Below, piece after piece: positions 17,859-27,459 of a stretch of 64,000 nucleotides of DNA. The DNA is from Terriglobia bacterium (GTDB lineage Bacteria > Acidobacteriota > Terriglobia > Terriglobales > Acidobacteriaceae). The stretch's first letter is position 1, and every line of letters starts with the position of its first letter. The notes beneath the pieces are model-generated. The model was not told where the DNA came from. It ran no database searches and was given only the letters and a program-made list of their open reading frames with translations. Location: contig JAIQFC010000022.1 of the NCBI GenBank assembly GCA_020073465.1, forward strand, positions 1 through 64,000, written 5' to 3'. A program made the translations under genes and the position numbers.

Positions 17859-17907
17859 TGGTGGACCTGGTCGGGATCGAACCGACGACCTCTTCCATGC
17901 CATGGAA
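17859..17907 (-). tRNA. 3' half of tRNA-Ala(GGC), probable attachment-site remnant
   Basis: Minus-strand bases 17907-17859 read as the 3' side of a tRNA: half of an anticodon arm with loop ATGGCAT (anticodon GGC at 17901-17899), AGAGGTC, a complete T arm GTCGG-TTCGATC-CCGAC and an acceptor strand ending in encoded CCA. The sequence 5' of the anticodon stem is not a D arm or acceptor strand and the stem has a G-G mismatch, so the gene is broken. Such 3' tRNA halves are left where integrases insert into tRNA genes. Confidence 0.8.
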
Positions 17908-17987
17908 CGGAGAAAATCGCAACTTGCTGACGGCGGAGGCTTTAATAATCGGAAGAGTCAGCAAAAACCGCTAGAATCGGCGTGTTT

Positions 17988-18033
17988 TGCTACCAAAATG
18001 CTACCAAAACACGTGCTACCAATTTGCTACCAA
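17988..18033 (+). repeat. Four direct TGCTACCAA repeats, probable integrase arm sites
   Basis: Exact copies of TGCTACCAA begin at 17988, 17999, 18014 and 18025. They form two pairs, each spaced 11 bases (one helical turn), and the pairs start 26 bases apart. They lie 80 bases from the tRNA-Ala 3' half. This arrangement fits arm-type binding sites of a tyrosine recombinase, or iterons. No integrase gene remains nearby. Confidence 0.6.
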
Positions 18034-18048
18034 ACTGATTTGGGCCGA

Positions 18049-18077
18049 GGGCTGACCGCGGGGCACAGCCCTTTTTT
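18049..18077 (+). terminator. Terminator-like hairpin in the island scar
   Basis: GGGCTG (18049-18054) pairs with CAGCCC (18066-18071) and six T residues follow. No plus-strand gene ends here except the transpeptidase 220 bases upstream; it may once have followed a lost gene. Confidence 0.5.
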
Positions 18078-18120
18078 CTCAAATGATTGTCCCATTGAAG
18101 TGTTGCTGAAGGATTCGATA

Positions 18121-18180
18121 ATGGGTGTAAATGGGCGTGTTTTTGGGCTTTGACAAATTGGGTGTAATTGGGTGTATTAT
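18121..18180 (+). promoter_or_regulatory. Promoter of the Fic gene with overlapping TGGGTGTAA direct repeats
   Basis: A consensus -35 box TTGACA (18150-18155) is followed after 17-19 bases by TGTATTAT (18173-18180). Copies of TGGGTGTAA or close variants lie at 18122, 18132, 18159 and 18169, two before and two within the promoter. Transcription should start near 18187, within a base or two of the ATG at 18189, so the message is probably leaderless. The repeats look like an operator. Confidence 0.6.
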
Positions 18181-18188
18181 TGGGCATC

Positions 18189-19238
18189 ATGATCCAGCCA
18201 GCCACCCTCAAGATCACCCCAGAAATTCTAGGCTTCATTGCCGAACTCGATGAATTCAAAGGGGCTTGGCGGTCTCTAGGTACCTTGGCTCCCGAGCGTC
18301 TATCCGCCCTCCGCAAGGTGGCCACCATTGAAAGCATCGGATCATCCACCCGCATCGAAGGCAGCAAGCTCTCCGACAGGGAGGTCGAAAAGCTGCTGGC
18401 CAACCTTGAAATCAAGTCCTTCCATTCGCGGGATGAGCAGGAAGTGGCTGGCTACGCCGAAACCATGGAGCTGATTTTCCAGTCCTGGGACGAGATCACG
18501 CTGACAGAAAACCATGTAAAACAGCTGCACCGCGACTTGCTCAAATACGGCGAGAAGGATGCGCATCATCGTGGCGAATACAAGACCCAACCCAACAGCG
18601 TCGTGGCCTTTGACGAGACTGGAAAGCAGATCGGCATCGTGTTTGAAACGGCTACCCCGTTCGACACCCCGCGCCTGATGACGGAAGTGGTCGGTTGGGC
18701 AAGGGAAAAGCTGGAGAGCCGGCAGCTGCATCCTTTGCTGGTCATAGCCATTTTCGTCGTCGTATTTCTTGAAATCCATCCCTTTCAGGACGGCAACGGT
18801 CGTGTGAGCCGCATCCTGACCACACTGTTGCTGCTGCGCTCTGGCTACGCCTATGTTCCCTTTAGCTCACTGGAGAGCGTGATCGAACACAGCAAGGAAG
18901 GCTATTACCTCGCGCTGCGCCAGACGCAAGGGACCATCAGAACCGACACGCCGAATTGGCAGCCATGGGTCTTGTTCTTCCTGCGCGCGCTTCAACAGCA
19001 GATGAAGCGGCTGGCCAAGAAAGTCGAAAGAGAGAAAATTGTTCTATCTGCCCTGCCCGAATTGTCCGTGAAAATCCTCGAGTATGCACGCGAACACGGG
19101 CGCGTCACCATCGGCGACATAGTTACGCTGACCGGCACGAGTCGGAACACTCTCAAGCAGCACTTCCGCCAGCTTCTGGAAAAAGGCCACCTAGTACTGT
19201 ACGGCAGAGGTCGCGGCGCCTGGTATGGGTTGGCATAG
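18189..19238 (+). CDS. Fic-domain protein (class II, self-inhibited) with C-terminal winged helix
   Basis: The 349-residue protein has the Fic motif HPFQDGNGRVSR at residues 197-208, so the catalytic histidine and phosphate-binding residues are intact. Fic enzymes usually transfer AMP to a target hydroxyl. An N-terminal inhibitory helix carries STRIEG (Glu57 next to Gly58), the (S/T)xxxE(G/N) motif of class II Fic proteins. The C-terminal part (about 290-349; VTIGDIVTLTGTSRNTLKQH) is a winged helix-turn-helix and may bind the repeats in its own promoter. ATG 18189 was chosen over an in-frame TTG at 18168 because the -10 box covers the latter. It lies in an island scar; such proteins are often acquired. 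Confidence 0.88.
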   Translation: MIQPATLKITPEILGFIAELDEFKGAWRSLGTLAPERLSALRKVATIESIGSSTRIEGSKLSDREVEKLLANLEIKSFHSRDEQEVAGYAETMELIFQSWDEITLTENHVKQLHRDLLKYGEKDAHHRGEYKTQPNSVVAFDETGKQIGIVFETATPFDTPRLMTEVVGWAREKLESRQLHPLLVIAIFVVVFLEIHPFQDGNGRVSRILTTLLLLRSGYAYVPFSSLESVIEHSKEGYYLALRQTQGTIRTDTPNWQPWVLFFLRALQQQMKRLAKKVEREKIVLSALPELSVKILEYAREHGRVTIGDIVTLTGTSRNTLKQHFRQLLEKGHLVLYGRGRGAWYGLA

Positions 19239-19269
19239 GGTCCGAACTTTGTGGCCACAGAGGAAGATG

Positions 19270-19475
19270 AAGGATCTGAGAGGGGAACTGGTTTGGAATT
19301 TTGGACCGAAGAGGCCCATTAGCGGACGAACATGGCTCCTCACGAATGGGTGTCGATGCCGTCAGAAAACACGCTCGTGAAATTACGTTCGAAGTCATAG
19401 CTCATCTCGGCTTCGATCTACACCTTGTGGGTTGACATTGAAGCCCACGCGCCCGCCCAGTCCTGCGTAGCAATG
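19270..19475 (-). pseudogene. Decayed outer-membrane beta-barrel gene fragment
   Basis: Minus-strand translation in different frames gives YAGLGGRVGFNVNP (about 19475-19420), then after a frame change IEAEMSYDFERNFTSVFSDG (about 19415-19340), then after another LMGLFGPKFQ (about 19318-19290). These pieces resemble one after another parts of an OmpA-like beta-barrel of Acidobacteriota, which typically have GLGGRxGFNV, a strand with YDFERNF and HGLFGPKFQ. A stop and frameshifts break it, and no start or C-terminus is visible. The frame breaks were read by eye. Confidence 0.55.
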
Positions 19476-19479
19476 TGAG

Positions 19480-19939
19480 GCAACGTACGGTTCAGGTTGA
19501 AATATCGTGAATGGCTTCTGCAAGCGTGTGTTCCGTGAACTGCCCATGGAATTTGCGGTGGAGGCGCAGAAACTGGTGGGTGTGAGCCTGAAGGCAAACT
19601 TGCGGTTCCCTCCCGACGCTACGATAGGGCGACGTTTTGGACCCCGCCATACAGGAAAGACCCTAGAGTTGGTCCGGAAGCCTCATGATACATATTGTAC
19701 TTGATCTCTGGATTTCCCCCGCAAGTCATTTCGTTCGATGTCCGTCGTGGCCAGAATTCCGGGGTGCGGTGTCCACCACAGCGTCCTGTCGGTATGCCTG
19801 ATTGGATCTCCATCTGGAAGCCGGCGTGGCAGTGCAATAAGAGCCAGCGCGACGAGAACCTGAACGAGTGATTCGCTTCGGCTTAACGCTTTCAAATTCT
19901 ATCTTAGGATCTGGTATTTGATTTTTCCCCAGCGGGAAG
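19480..19939. other. Intergenic region upstream of the poly-HAMP kinase
   Basis: I see no supportable gene here. A plus-strand frame at 19507-19704 has no signal, motif or Shine-Dalgarno sequence. The part near 19900 is AT-rich and should hold the kinase promoter, but no clear box pair was found. Confidence 0.4.
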
Positions 19940-22900
19940 ATGACCATGAAGAAAAATAACCGGAATACGGCGACCGCGATCACCAATCGCGATGCAGGGG
20001 TAGGACAGAGCGGCAACGGGCACTTACTGCTGATTGACGATCCTGTTGCTGCCGACCTGAGCGCGGTTCTTTCAAGTTTGCAAACGATGCGTGATGGCGA
20101 CTTTTCCGTGCGCCTCCCAGGCTCATGGACTGGCCTGGCAGGGAAAATAGCAGACACCTTCAATGAGATCGTAGCCGCGAACCAACAAATGGCAGATGAA
20201 TTGAAGCGGGTTGGCCAAGTGGTGGGCAAAGAAGGAAGAACCCGCGAGCGTACCCGCTTTCACGAATCCAGGGGCGCCTGGGGGGACATGGAGAGTTCCG
20301 TCAATGCGCTGGTGGAAGATTTGCTACGTCCTACGGCGGAGATGACCCGTGCCATTGCGGCTGTTGCCCAGGGGAACCTGACCCAAACGGTGCGGCTGGA
20401 CGTGGATGGGCGGCCCTTGGAGGGAGAGTTTCTGCGCTCGGCGGATATCGTCAACACCATGATCCAGCAGCTTGGTGTCTTCACCGCCGAAGTAACGCGC
20501 GTGGCGCGTGAGGTGGGTACGGATGGGAAACTGGGTGGACAGGCGCAGGTACCCGGCGTGGCCGGCACCTGGAAGGACCTCACCGATTCTGTCAACTCGA
20601 TGGCCAGCAACCTGACCGGACAGGTTCGCAATATCGCCGAGGTCGCAACTGCCGTGGCCAGCGGCGATCTTTCCCGCAAAATCACGGTCGACGTGCGCGG
20701 CGAGATTCTTCAGCTCAAAGAAGCCATCAACACTATGGTGGATCAGTTGCGCTCCTTCGCTTCCGAAGTGACGCGCGTGGCTCGTGAAGTTGGTACTGAT
20801 GGCAAGCTTGGCGGCCAGGCGGTCGTGGTCGGCGTGGCAGGCACGTGGAAGGATCTTACTGACTCAGTCAATGCTATGGCTGGTAATTTAACGGCACAAG
20901 TTCGAAACATCGCCGAAGTGACCACGGCCGTGGCCCGCGGTGATCTGTCGCGCAAGATTACGGTCGATGTGAAAGGCGAAATTCTGGAGCTGAAGGACAC
21001 TATCAACACGATGGTGGACCAACTCAATGCATTCGCCGGCGAAGTGACGCGTGTGGCCCGCGAAGTGGGCACGGAAGGCAAGCTGGGTGGCCAGGCGCAG
21101 GTGCCCGGCGTCGGTGGAACCTGGAAAGACCTCACCGACAACGTGAACTTCATGGCCAGCAACCTGACTGGCCAAGTGCGTAACATCGCTGAAGTCGCGA
21201 CAGCCATCGCCAACGGCGATCTTTCCCGCAAGATTACGGTCGACGTCCGCGGTGAAATTCTCCAGCTCAAAGAAACGCTCAACACCATGGTGGATCAGCT
21301 CAATCGCTTTGCGGGCGAAGTGACGCGCGTGGCCCGCGAAGTGGGTACGGAAGGGCGTTTAGGCGGACAGGCTAACGTTCCCGGCGTAGCTGGCACGTGG
21401 AAAGATCTCACCGATTCAGTGAATTCGATGGCCGGGAACCTCACCGGCCAGGTGCGTAACATCGCGGAAGTGACTACGGCTGTGGCACGTGGGGACTTGT
21501 CCCGCAAGATCACAGTCGACGTGCGCGGCGAAATTCTCCAACTCAAAGAGGCCATCAACACCATGGTCGACCAGTTGAATGGGTTCGCCGGTGAAGTGAC
21601 GCGCGTGGCCCGTGAAGTGGGTACGGAAGGCAAACTTGGCGGCCAGGCGCAAGTGCCCGGTGTCGCCGGTACCTGGAAAGATCTCACAGACAACGTAAAC
21701 TTCATGGCCAGCAACCTGACTGGCCAGGTTAGAAACATCGCTGAAGTAACAACGGCCGTGGCCCGCGGAGATCTGTCGCGCAAGATTACGGTCGACGTGA
21801 AAGGCGAAATCCTCGAACTCAAGGACACCATTAATACGATGGTGGACCAGCTTCGAGCCTTCGCCTCGGAAGTGACGCGCGTGGCTCGTGAAGTCGGCAC
21901 CGACGGCAAACTCGGGGGCCAGGCGCAAGTGCCTGGAGTGGCCGGAACCTGGAAAGATCTCACCGACTCTGTTAACTCGATGGCGAGCAACCTGACTGGC
22001 CAAGTCCGCAATATCGCGGAAGTGTCCACGGCCATCGCTCGAGGTGACTTATCCAAGAAGATCACGGTGAACGTGAGTGGTGAAATCCTGCTGCTCAAGG
22101 AAACAATTAACACCACGGTGGACCAACTCAACGCGTTCGCTGGCGAAGTAACACGCGTGGCTCGCGAAGTGGGAACTGAAGGTCGCCTCGGCGGTCAGGC
22201 GAATGTTCCCGGCGTGGCCGGAACCTGGAAAGATCTTACAGATTCAGTGAACTCGATGGCCGGAAACCTGACCGGGCAGGTGCGCAACATCGCGGAAGTG
22301 ACCACAGCAGTGGCCCGCGGTGATTTGTCGCGCAAGATCACAGTCGATGTGAAGGGAGAAATTCTTGAACTCAAGAACACGATCAATACGATGGTGGACC
22401 AGCTTAACGCGTTCGCTGCCGAAGTAACCCGCGTGGCGCGCGAAGTCGGGACCGAAGGCAAACTAGGAGGACAAGCACAGGTTCCCGGTGTGGCTGGCAC
22501 TTGGAAGGATCTCACCGACAACGTGAACGTAATGGCTGCAAACCTGACGGAGCAGGTACGCGGCATCGTCAAGGTTGTAACCGCTGTCGCGAATGGCGAA
22601 CTTACACAGAAGCTGATTGTGAATGCCAAGGGCGAAGTTGCAGCTTTGGCTGTAACCATCAACAACATGACGGACACATTGGCCACATTCGCGGACCAGG
22701 TGACCACCGTTGCCCGCGAAGTCGGCGTGGAAGGCCGACTGGGTGGCCAGGCCAACGTTCCCGGCGCGGCTGGCACGTGGAAAGACCTCACGGGCAACGT
22801 CAATCTCTTGGCAGACAACTTGACGAACCAGGTGCGAGCAATTGCCGAGGTAGCCACAGCCGTTACCAAGGGCGACCTCACCCGCTCCATTCAAGTGGAA

Positions 22901-25720
22901 GCCAGCGGCGAAGTGGCGGAGTTGAAAGACAACATCAACACCATGATCGACAACCTTCGTCTGACCACGGATAGAAACACCGAGCAAGACTGGCTCAAGA
23001 CGAACTTGGCTCGCTTTACCGGCATGCTGCAGGGCCAACGCGATCTGACCACCGTAGGACGCATGCTGTTGTCGGAACTGGCGCCACTAGTTAGCGCACA
23101 ACAAGGCGTGATCTATCAGATGGGGGCTGAAGAATCGGGCGAGATGGTGATGCTGTCGGCATTCGCAGGCGACGGGAAAGACGGACATCTCCGGCAATTG
23201 AAAGTTGGGGAGGGGTTGGTCGGACAATGCGCGGCGGAAAAACGGCGGATGCTGATCACTGATCTGCCTCCGAACACGATCAGCATTCGCTCCGGTTTGT
23301 TCGAGGCGGTGCCGCGTAACGTCATTGTTCTCCCGGTGTTATTTGAAGATCGCGTGAAGGCGGTAATCGAACTGGCGTCTCTGAACGCATTCACTACTTC
23401 ACACCTGGCATTCCTGGAACAGCTCACGGCCAGCATCGGCATCGTGCTCAATAGTATCGAAGCCACAATGCAGACCGAAGGCTTGCTGAAACAGTCGCAG
23501 CAGCTGGCTACCGAACTTCAGATGCAGCAAAAGGAGCTGCAGCAAACGAACGAGCAATTGGCGCAGAAAGCCCAGCAGCTTGCCGAGCAGAACGTGGAAG
23601 TCGAACGCAAGAACCAGGAAATTGAACAGGCCAGGCGCGCTTTGGAAGAAAAAGCCAAAGAACTGGCGCTGACTTCTAAGTACAAGTCCGAGTTCCTGGC
23701 CAACATGTCCCACGAGTTGCGCACGCCGCTCAATAGCATTCTGGTGCTGGGCCAGCAGCTGAGTGATAACCCCGACGGAAACTTGACACCAAAGCAGGTT
23801 GAATTTTCCCGCACGATTCACGGCGCAGGTACAGACTTGCTAAACCTGATCACCGACATTCTCGATTTGTCGAAGATCGAATCAGGCACCGTCTCGGTCG
23901 AGGCGGAGGAAATCTTCTTTACCGGCCTGCTTTCGACCTTGGAGCGTCCGTTCCGGCACGAGGCGGAGAACCGTCGTCTGAGCTTCGAGGTCCAGACCGA
24001 TCCGCACCTTGCCCGTAGCCTAGTTACTGATTCCAAACGTTTGCAGCAAGTGTTGAAGAACCTGCTTTCCAATGCCTTCAAGTTCACCGAAGTTGGAGGT
24101 GTCAGGATGTTGGTGTCTTTGGCTACGAGTGGCTGGAGCGAGGACCATCCCATTCTGAGCAAGGCCGCGTCGGTGGTGTCCTTCGAAGTTACCGACACCG
24201 GTATTGGCATTCCCCTCGATAAACAGCGCCTCATTTTCGAGGCGTTTCAGCAGGCCGATGCCGGCACCAGCCGCAAGTACGGCGGCACTGGCCTTGGGCT
24301 GGCAATCAGTCGCGAGCTGGCCAGCCTGCTGGGAGGTGAAATCCAGTTACGCAGCGTCCCGGGAAAGGGAAGCACATTCATCCTTTACCTGCCGCAAACC
24401 TATGTGGGGCCCTCCGGCTCCAGTACGGCCACGGTGATGGAAGGACGAGCCACGTCACCTGTTCCACCGCGTCAGTTGGCTGCAGTGGGAGTTGCGGAAC
24501 TCCCAGTCGAAAAAATTGCCGACGATCGCGATAATCTGCAACCCGACGACGCCATTCTGCTTATCGTTGAAGATGATCCTCACTATGCGCGGGTGCTGTG
24601 TGACCTTTCTCGTGACCAGGGATTCAAAGTTCTGGTGGCGACTCGCGGTGCCGAAGCGCTCGCTCTTGCACGCGAGTACCATCCAACGGCGGTTTCGCTG
24701 GACGTTTTCCTGCCTGACATGCTGGGCTGGACCGTACTGAATCACCTGAAGCAGGATCCCGCTACCCGTCATATTCCAGTCCAGATGTTAACCCTGGATG
24801 AGGATCGACAACACGGCTTGGCGCGTGGGGCATTCGCATTTGTAACCAAGCCCACCACCCCAAAGGGACTGGAAAATGCTTTGGCCCGGATCAAGGAATA
24901 TGCGGCGCCGCGACGGAAACGATTGCTGGTGGTCGAGGATAATCCCGCCGAGCAGCTTAGCATCCGCGAACTGCTCGGTTATGACGATATCGATGTCAAA
25001 GTTGTTTCGACGGGTGCCGACGCTCTCAAGTTGGTCAATGAAGAGGCTTTTGATTGCGTCGTTCTCGACCTGCGCCTCCCGGATATTTCGGGCTTCGACA
25101 TTTTAGAGCGCTTCCGTGATACTCCATCGCTGAACGACGTGCCGGTGGTAGTTTTTACCGGTCAGGAGCTTTCGCCGGAAGAGGATGCACAATTGCATGC
25201 ACTGGCTCGCAGCGTGGTGGTGAAGGGTGTCGAGTCTCCAGAACGTCTGCTCGATGAAACCGCTCTGTTCTTGCATCGCGTGGTTGCGGACCTTCCGGCG
25301 GAGAAACAGCGAATGCTGGACCGCCTGCACCGTTCCGACGATGCCCTTGTGGACCGAAAAGTGCTGGTCGTCGATGACGATGTGCGCAACATTTTTGCCC
25401 TGAGCAGTGTTCTCGAACGTAGAGGAATGACGGTCCTTACCGCAGGTACGGGCCGCGAAGCGATCGCTATGCTCGAATCGACGCCGAACGTCGCGATCGT
25501 CTTGATGGATATCATGATGCCCGAGATGGATGGGTTTCAGACGATGCAGGTGATCCGCCAGAACCCTTCGTTCCGGCGCTTGCCCATCATTGCCCTGACC
25601 GCGAAAGCAATGAAGGGAGATCGCGAGAAATGCCTGGAAGCCGGGGCCTCCGAATATCTAGCCAAGCCGGTGAATACCGACCAACTGCTTTCAGCATTGC
25701 GCATGTGGCTGCATAGATAG
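19940..25720 (+). CDS. Poly-HAMP hybrid histidine kinase with GAF and three receiver domains
   Basis: The 1926-residue cytoplasmic kinase has no signal or membrane segment. Residues about 40-170 hold a first divergent HAMP region. Nine near-identical 92-residue HAMP units follow (GTWKDLT from residue 209 to 945), the arrangement of group III hybrid kinases such as fungal Nik1. After that come a GAF domain (about 1030-1180) and a Gln/Glu-rich coiled coil. The HisKA helix has the phospho-acceptor His1258 in SHELRTPLN, then HATPase_c ([12 protein letters not shown]). Three receivers end the protein, with Asp1588, Asp1710 and Asp1857. The first has SLDVFLPD, the second VLDLRLPD, the third LMDIMMPE. 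It heads a row of three sensor genes. ATG 19940; ATG 19946 is also possible. Confidence 0.93.
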   Translation: MTMKKNNRNTATAITNRDAGVGQSGNGHLLLIDDPVAADLSAVLSSLQTMRDGDFSVRLPGSWTGLAGKIADTFNEIVAANQQMADELKRVGQVVGKEGRTRERTRFHESRGAWGDMESSVNALVEDLLRPTAEMTRAIAAVAQGNLTQTVRLDVDGRPLEGEFLRSADIVNTMIQQLGVFTAEVTRVAREVGTDGKLGGQAQVPGVAGTWKDLTDSVNSMASNLTGQVRNIAEVATAVASGDLSRKITVDVRGEILQLKEAINTMVDQLRSFASEVTRVAREVGTDGKLGGQAVVVGVAGTWKDLTDSVNAMAGNLTAQVRNIAEVTTAVARGDLSRKITVDVKGEILELKDTINTMVDQLNAFAGEVTRVAREVGTEGKLGGQAQVPGVGGTWKDLTDNVNFMASNLTGQVRNIAEVATAIANGDLSRKITVDVRGEILQLKETLNTMVDQLNRFAGEVTRVAREVGTEGRLGGQANVPGVAGTWKDLTDSVNSMAGNLTGQVRNIAEVTTAVARGDLSRKITVDVRGEILQLKEAINTMVDQLNGFAGEVTRVAREVGTEGKLGGQAQVPGVAGTWKDLTDNVNFMASNLTGQVRNIAEVTTAVARGDLSRKITVDVKGEILELKDTINTMVDQLRAFASEVTRVAREVGTDGKLGGQAQVPGVAGTWKDLTDSVNSMASNLTGQVRNIAEVSTAIARGDLSKKITVNVSGEILLLKETINTTVDQLNAFAGEVTRVAREVGTEGRLGGQANVPGVAGTWKDLTDSVNSMAGNLTGQVRNIAEVTTAVARGDLSRKITVDVKGEILELKNTINTMVDQLNAFAAEVTRVAREVGTEGKLGGQAQVPGVAGTWKDLTDNVNVMAANLTEQVRGIVKVVTAVANGELTQKLIVNAKGEVAALAVTINNMTDTLATFADQVTTVAREVGVEGRLGGQANVPGAAGTWKDLTGNVNLLADNLTNQVRAIAEVATAVTKGDLTRSIQVEASGEVAELKDNINTMIDNLRLTTDRNTEQDWLKTNLARFTGMLQGQRDLTTVGRMLLSELAPLVSAQQGVIYQMGAEESGEMVMLSAFAGDGKDGHLRQLKVGEGLVGQCAAEKRRMLITDLPPNTISIRSGLFEAVPRNVIVLPVLFEDRVKAVIELASLNAFTTSHLAFLEQLTASIGIVLNSIEATMQTEGLLKQSQQLATELQMQQKELQQTNEQLAQKAQQLAEQNVEVERKNQEIEQARRALEEKAKELALTSKYKSEFLANMSHELRTPLNSILVLGQQLSDNPDGNLTPKQVEFSRTIHGAGTDLLNLITDILDLSKIESGTVSVEAEEIFFTGLLSTLERPFRHEAENRRLSFEVQTDPHLARSLVTDSKRLQQVLKNLLSNAFKFTEVGGVRMLVSLATSGWSEDHPILSKAASVVSFEVTDTGIGIPLDKQRLIFEAFQQADAGTSRKYGGTGLGLAISRELASLLGGEIQLRSVPGKGSTFILYLPQTYVGPSGSSTATVMEGRATSPVPPRQLAAVGVAELPVEKIADDRDNLQPDDAILLIVEDDPHYARVLCDLSRDQGFKVLVATRGAEALALAREYHPTAVSLDVFLPDMLGWTVLNHLKQDPATRHIPVQMLTLDEDRQHGLARGAFAFVTKPTTPKGLENALARIKEYAAPRRKRLLVVEDNPAEQLSIRELLGYDDIDVKVVSTGADALKLVNEEAFDCVVLDLRLPDISGFDILERFRDTPSLNDVPVVVFTGQELSPEEDAQLHALARSVVVKGVESPERLLDETALFLHRVVADLPAEKQRMLDRLHRSDDALVDRKVLVVDDDVRNIFALSSVLERRGMTVLTAGTGREAIAMLESTPNVAIVLMDIMMPEMDGFQTMQVIRQNPSFRRLPIIALTAKAMKGDREKCLEAGASEYLAKPVNTDQLLSALRMWLHR
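20480..22960 (+). repeat. Nine tandem 276-bp coding repeats (HAMP units)
   Basis: The DNA of the kinase repeats every 276 bases (92 codons). The GGCACCTGGAAGGACCTCAC-type segment recurs from about 20564 to 22772. Some units are closer to alternate units than to neighbours (for example the NVPGVAG and QVPGVAG types alternate), which suggests duplication of two-unit blocks or gene conversion. Such arrays can expand or contract by recombination. Confidence 0.85.
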
Positions 25721-25783
25721 CGTTCTCGCCGGCGTTGGGCAATCGGAATTTTCAAAAATGCCCGTGCCAGCAAGGAAAAAGCA

Positions 25784-27400
25784 ATGACCACGAGTCAACC
25801 AGTCAACATTCTCATGGTGGATGATCAACCCGCCAAACTGCTCAGCTACGAGGTAATGCTCGGTGAGCTTGGCGAGAACTTGATTAAGGCTACTTCCGGG
25901 ACAGAAGCCCTGGAACACCTGCTCAAGGCCGATATCGCGGTCGTGCTCATGGACGTCAGCATGCCGGAACTGGATGGCTTTGAACTGGCGAACATGATTC
26001 GCCAGCACCCACGTTTCCAGAGGACCGCCATCATCTTTATCTCGGCGGTACATTTAACCGATCTGGACCGGCTGAAAGGTTACGAGCACGGAGCTGTGGA
26101 CTATATCTCCGTGCCGGTCATTCCCGAACTGTTGCGGGCAAAAGTCAAAGTGTTCGCCGAGTTACACCGCAAGACACGACAGCTTGAAACGCTGAACCGC
26201 GAACTGGAACAGCGCGTCCTGGAACGTACCGAGGAACTTGCGACGAAAGCAGAAATTCTCCAGCAACTCAATACTGAGTTGGTTCGAAAGAACCAGCAAC
26301 TCGATGCGATTGTCAGTACGGCTCCGGATGTCATCTTCAGCAGCCAGGCTAATGGGATCTATGACTATGTAAGCGACCGGTTTCACGAATACACCGGCAC
26401 CGAACCCGCCTCCAAGAATGGCGTCAGTTGGCTCGACTTTGTGCATCCCAACGATTTGGAACGGAGCAAAGCAGAGTGGCAGCGTGCAGTCTCGTCGGGA
26501 GGGAACTACGAAGCGGAGTACCGTTTGCAATCCAAGGACGGGGGATACCGCTGGTTTCGGACACGCGCAGTTCCCATTCGCGATGCCGAAGGCAACATCA
26601 TTAGATGGTACGGAACTTGTTCCGATATTCACGACAGTAAGCTGCTGGAACAATCGATTCGCGACAACACGATTGAGCTGGAGAAAATGGTCGATAGCAG
26701 GACGGCGGAACTGCGTCGTCTCTCAGTTCGGCTGATGACAATGCAGGACCAGGAAAGACGCCGCATCGCTCGCGACCTGCACGACGGGCTGGGACAGGAA
26801 TTGGCTGTCGCCAAGATGGTACTCGACAACATGCTTCAGCAAAAGTCAGTTCACTCGGAAAAACAGGCCAGCATTGAGGCGAGCAGCATCATCGACCGGG
26901 CAATCCAACAAGTACGAACCATGTCCCATCTCTTGCATCCACCGTTACTCGATGAAGTGGGCCTGCTTTCCGCGCTTTCCTGGTATGTGGATGGCTTGAC
27001 CGAGCGCAGCGGAATCGAAACTGCGCTTGAGGTCCAGACGCGAAACTTCCCCAGGCTCACGCCGGAGGTGGAAACCGCGATTTTCCGAATTGTTCAAGAG
27101 GCTTTGACCAATGTTTTCCGGCATTCGGGGGCACAGAGGGTGTGGATCAGCCTGACTCAACGGGATGGCAGCATCGTCGTCATGGTCCGGGATGATGGTA
27201 AGGGGATCAAGGCCGATATTGCCGAATTGCGGCCTGATAGCATCGGGATTGGTATCGGAGGCATACGTCAGCGAGCCAAGGAATTCGGCGGAGAATTGCA
27301 CCTCAGCAATACGCACCCCGGCACTCTCCTCGAGGTTATAATTCCGCCGAACAACGTGATACTCAGGGAGCCGAGCGCAGTATTAGATGGATGCGTCTAG
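25784..27400 (+). CDS. Receiver-PAS-histidine kinase (NarX/HisKA_3 type)
   Basis: The 538-residue soluble protein has an N-terminal receiver domain with Asp57 in LMDVSMPE. A coiled coil (about 130-180) and a PAS domain with PAC follow (about 180-310; PDVIFSSQANGIYDYVS, WYGTCSDIHD). The HisKA_3 dimerisation helix has the acceptor His333 in RDLHDGLGQ, and the HATPase_c domain ends the protein (FRHSGAQRVWI, GIGIGGIRQRAKEFGG). The receiver at the N-terminus makes it a phosphorelay intermediate, perhaps phosphorylated by the poly-HAMP kinase 63 bases upstream. AAGGA lies just before ATG 25784. Likely output partners are NarL-type regulators, none of which is adjacent. Confidence 0.9.
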   Translation: MTTSQPVNILMVDDQPAKLLSYEVMLGELGENLIKATSGTEALEHLLKADIAVVLMDVSMPELDGFELANMIRQHPRFQRTAIIFISAVHLTDLDRLKGYEHGAVDYISVPVIPELLRAKVKVFAELHRKTRQLETLNRELEQRVLERTEELATKAEILQQLNTELVRKNQQLDAIVSTAPDVIFSSQANGIYDYVSDRFHEYTGTEPASKNGVSWLDFVHPNDLERSKAEWQRAVSSGGNYEAEYRLQSKDGGYRWFRTRAVPIRDAEGNIIRWYGTCSDIHDSKLLEQSIRDNTIELEKMVDSRTAELRRLSVRLMTMQDQERRRIARDLHDGLGQELAVAKMVLDNMLQQKSVHSEKQASIEASSIIDRAIQQVRTMSHLLHPPLLDEVGLLSALSWYVDGLTERSGIETALEVQTRNFPRLTPEVETAIFRIVQEALTNVFRHSGAQRVWISLTQRDGSIVVMVRDDGKGIKADIAELRPDSIGIGIGGIRQRAKEFGGELHLSNTHPGTLLEVIIPPNNVILREPSAVLDGCV

Positions 27401-27459
27401 CAACTCCGTTTTGACGCAGCAGCCCCAATGTCTTGTGCACGACCGCGTGCAGTTTATAG

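Noticed and set aside
20260-22890. Series of long minus-strand frames in the HAMP array
   Set aside because: They repeat every 276 bases as mirror images of the HAMP units, so they follow from the coding repeat and are not genes.
20480-22960. Regular repeats that could look like a CRISPR array
   Set aside because: Units are 276 bases, contiguous and coding; there are no short identical repeats with unique spacers and no cas genes.
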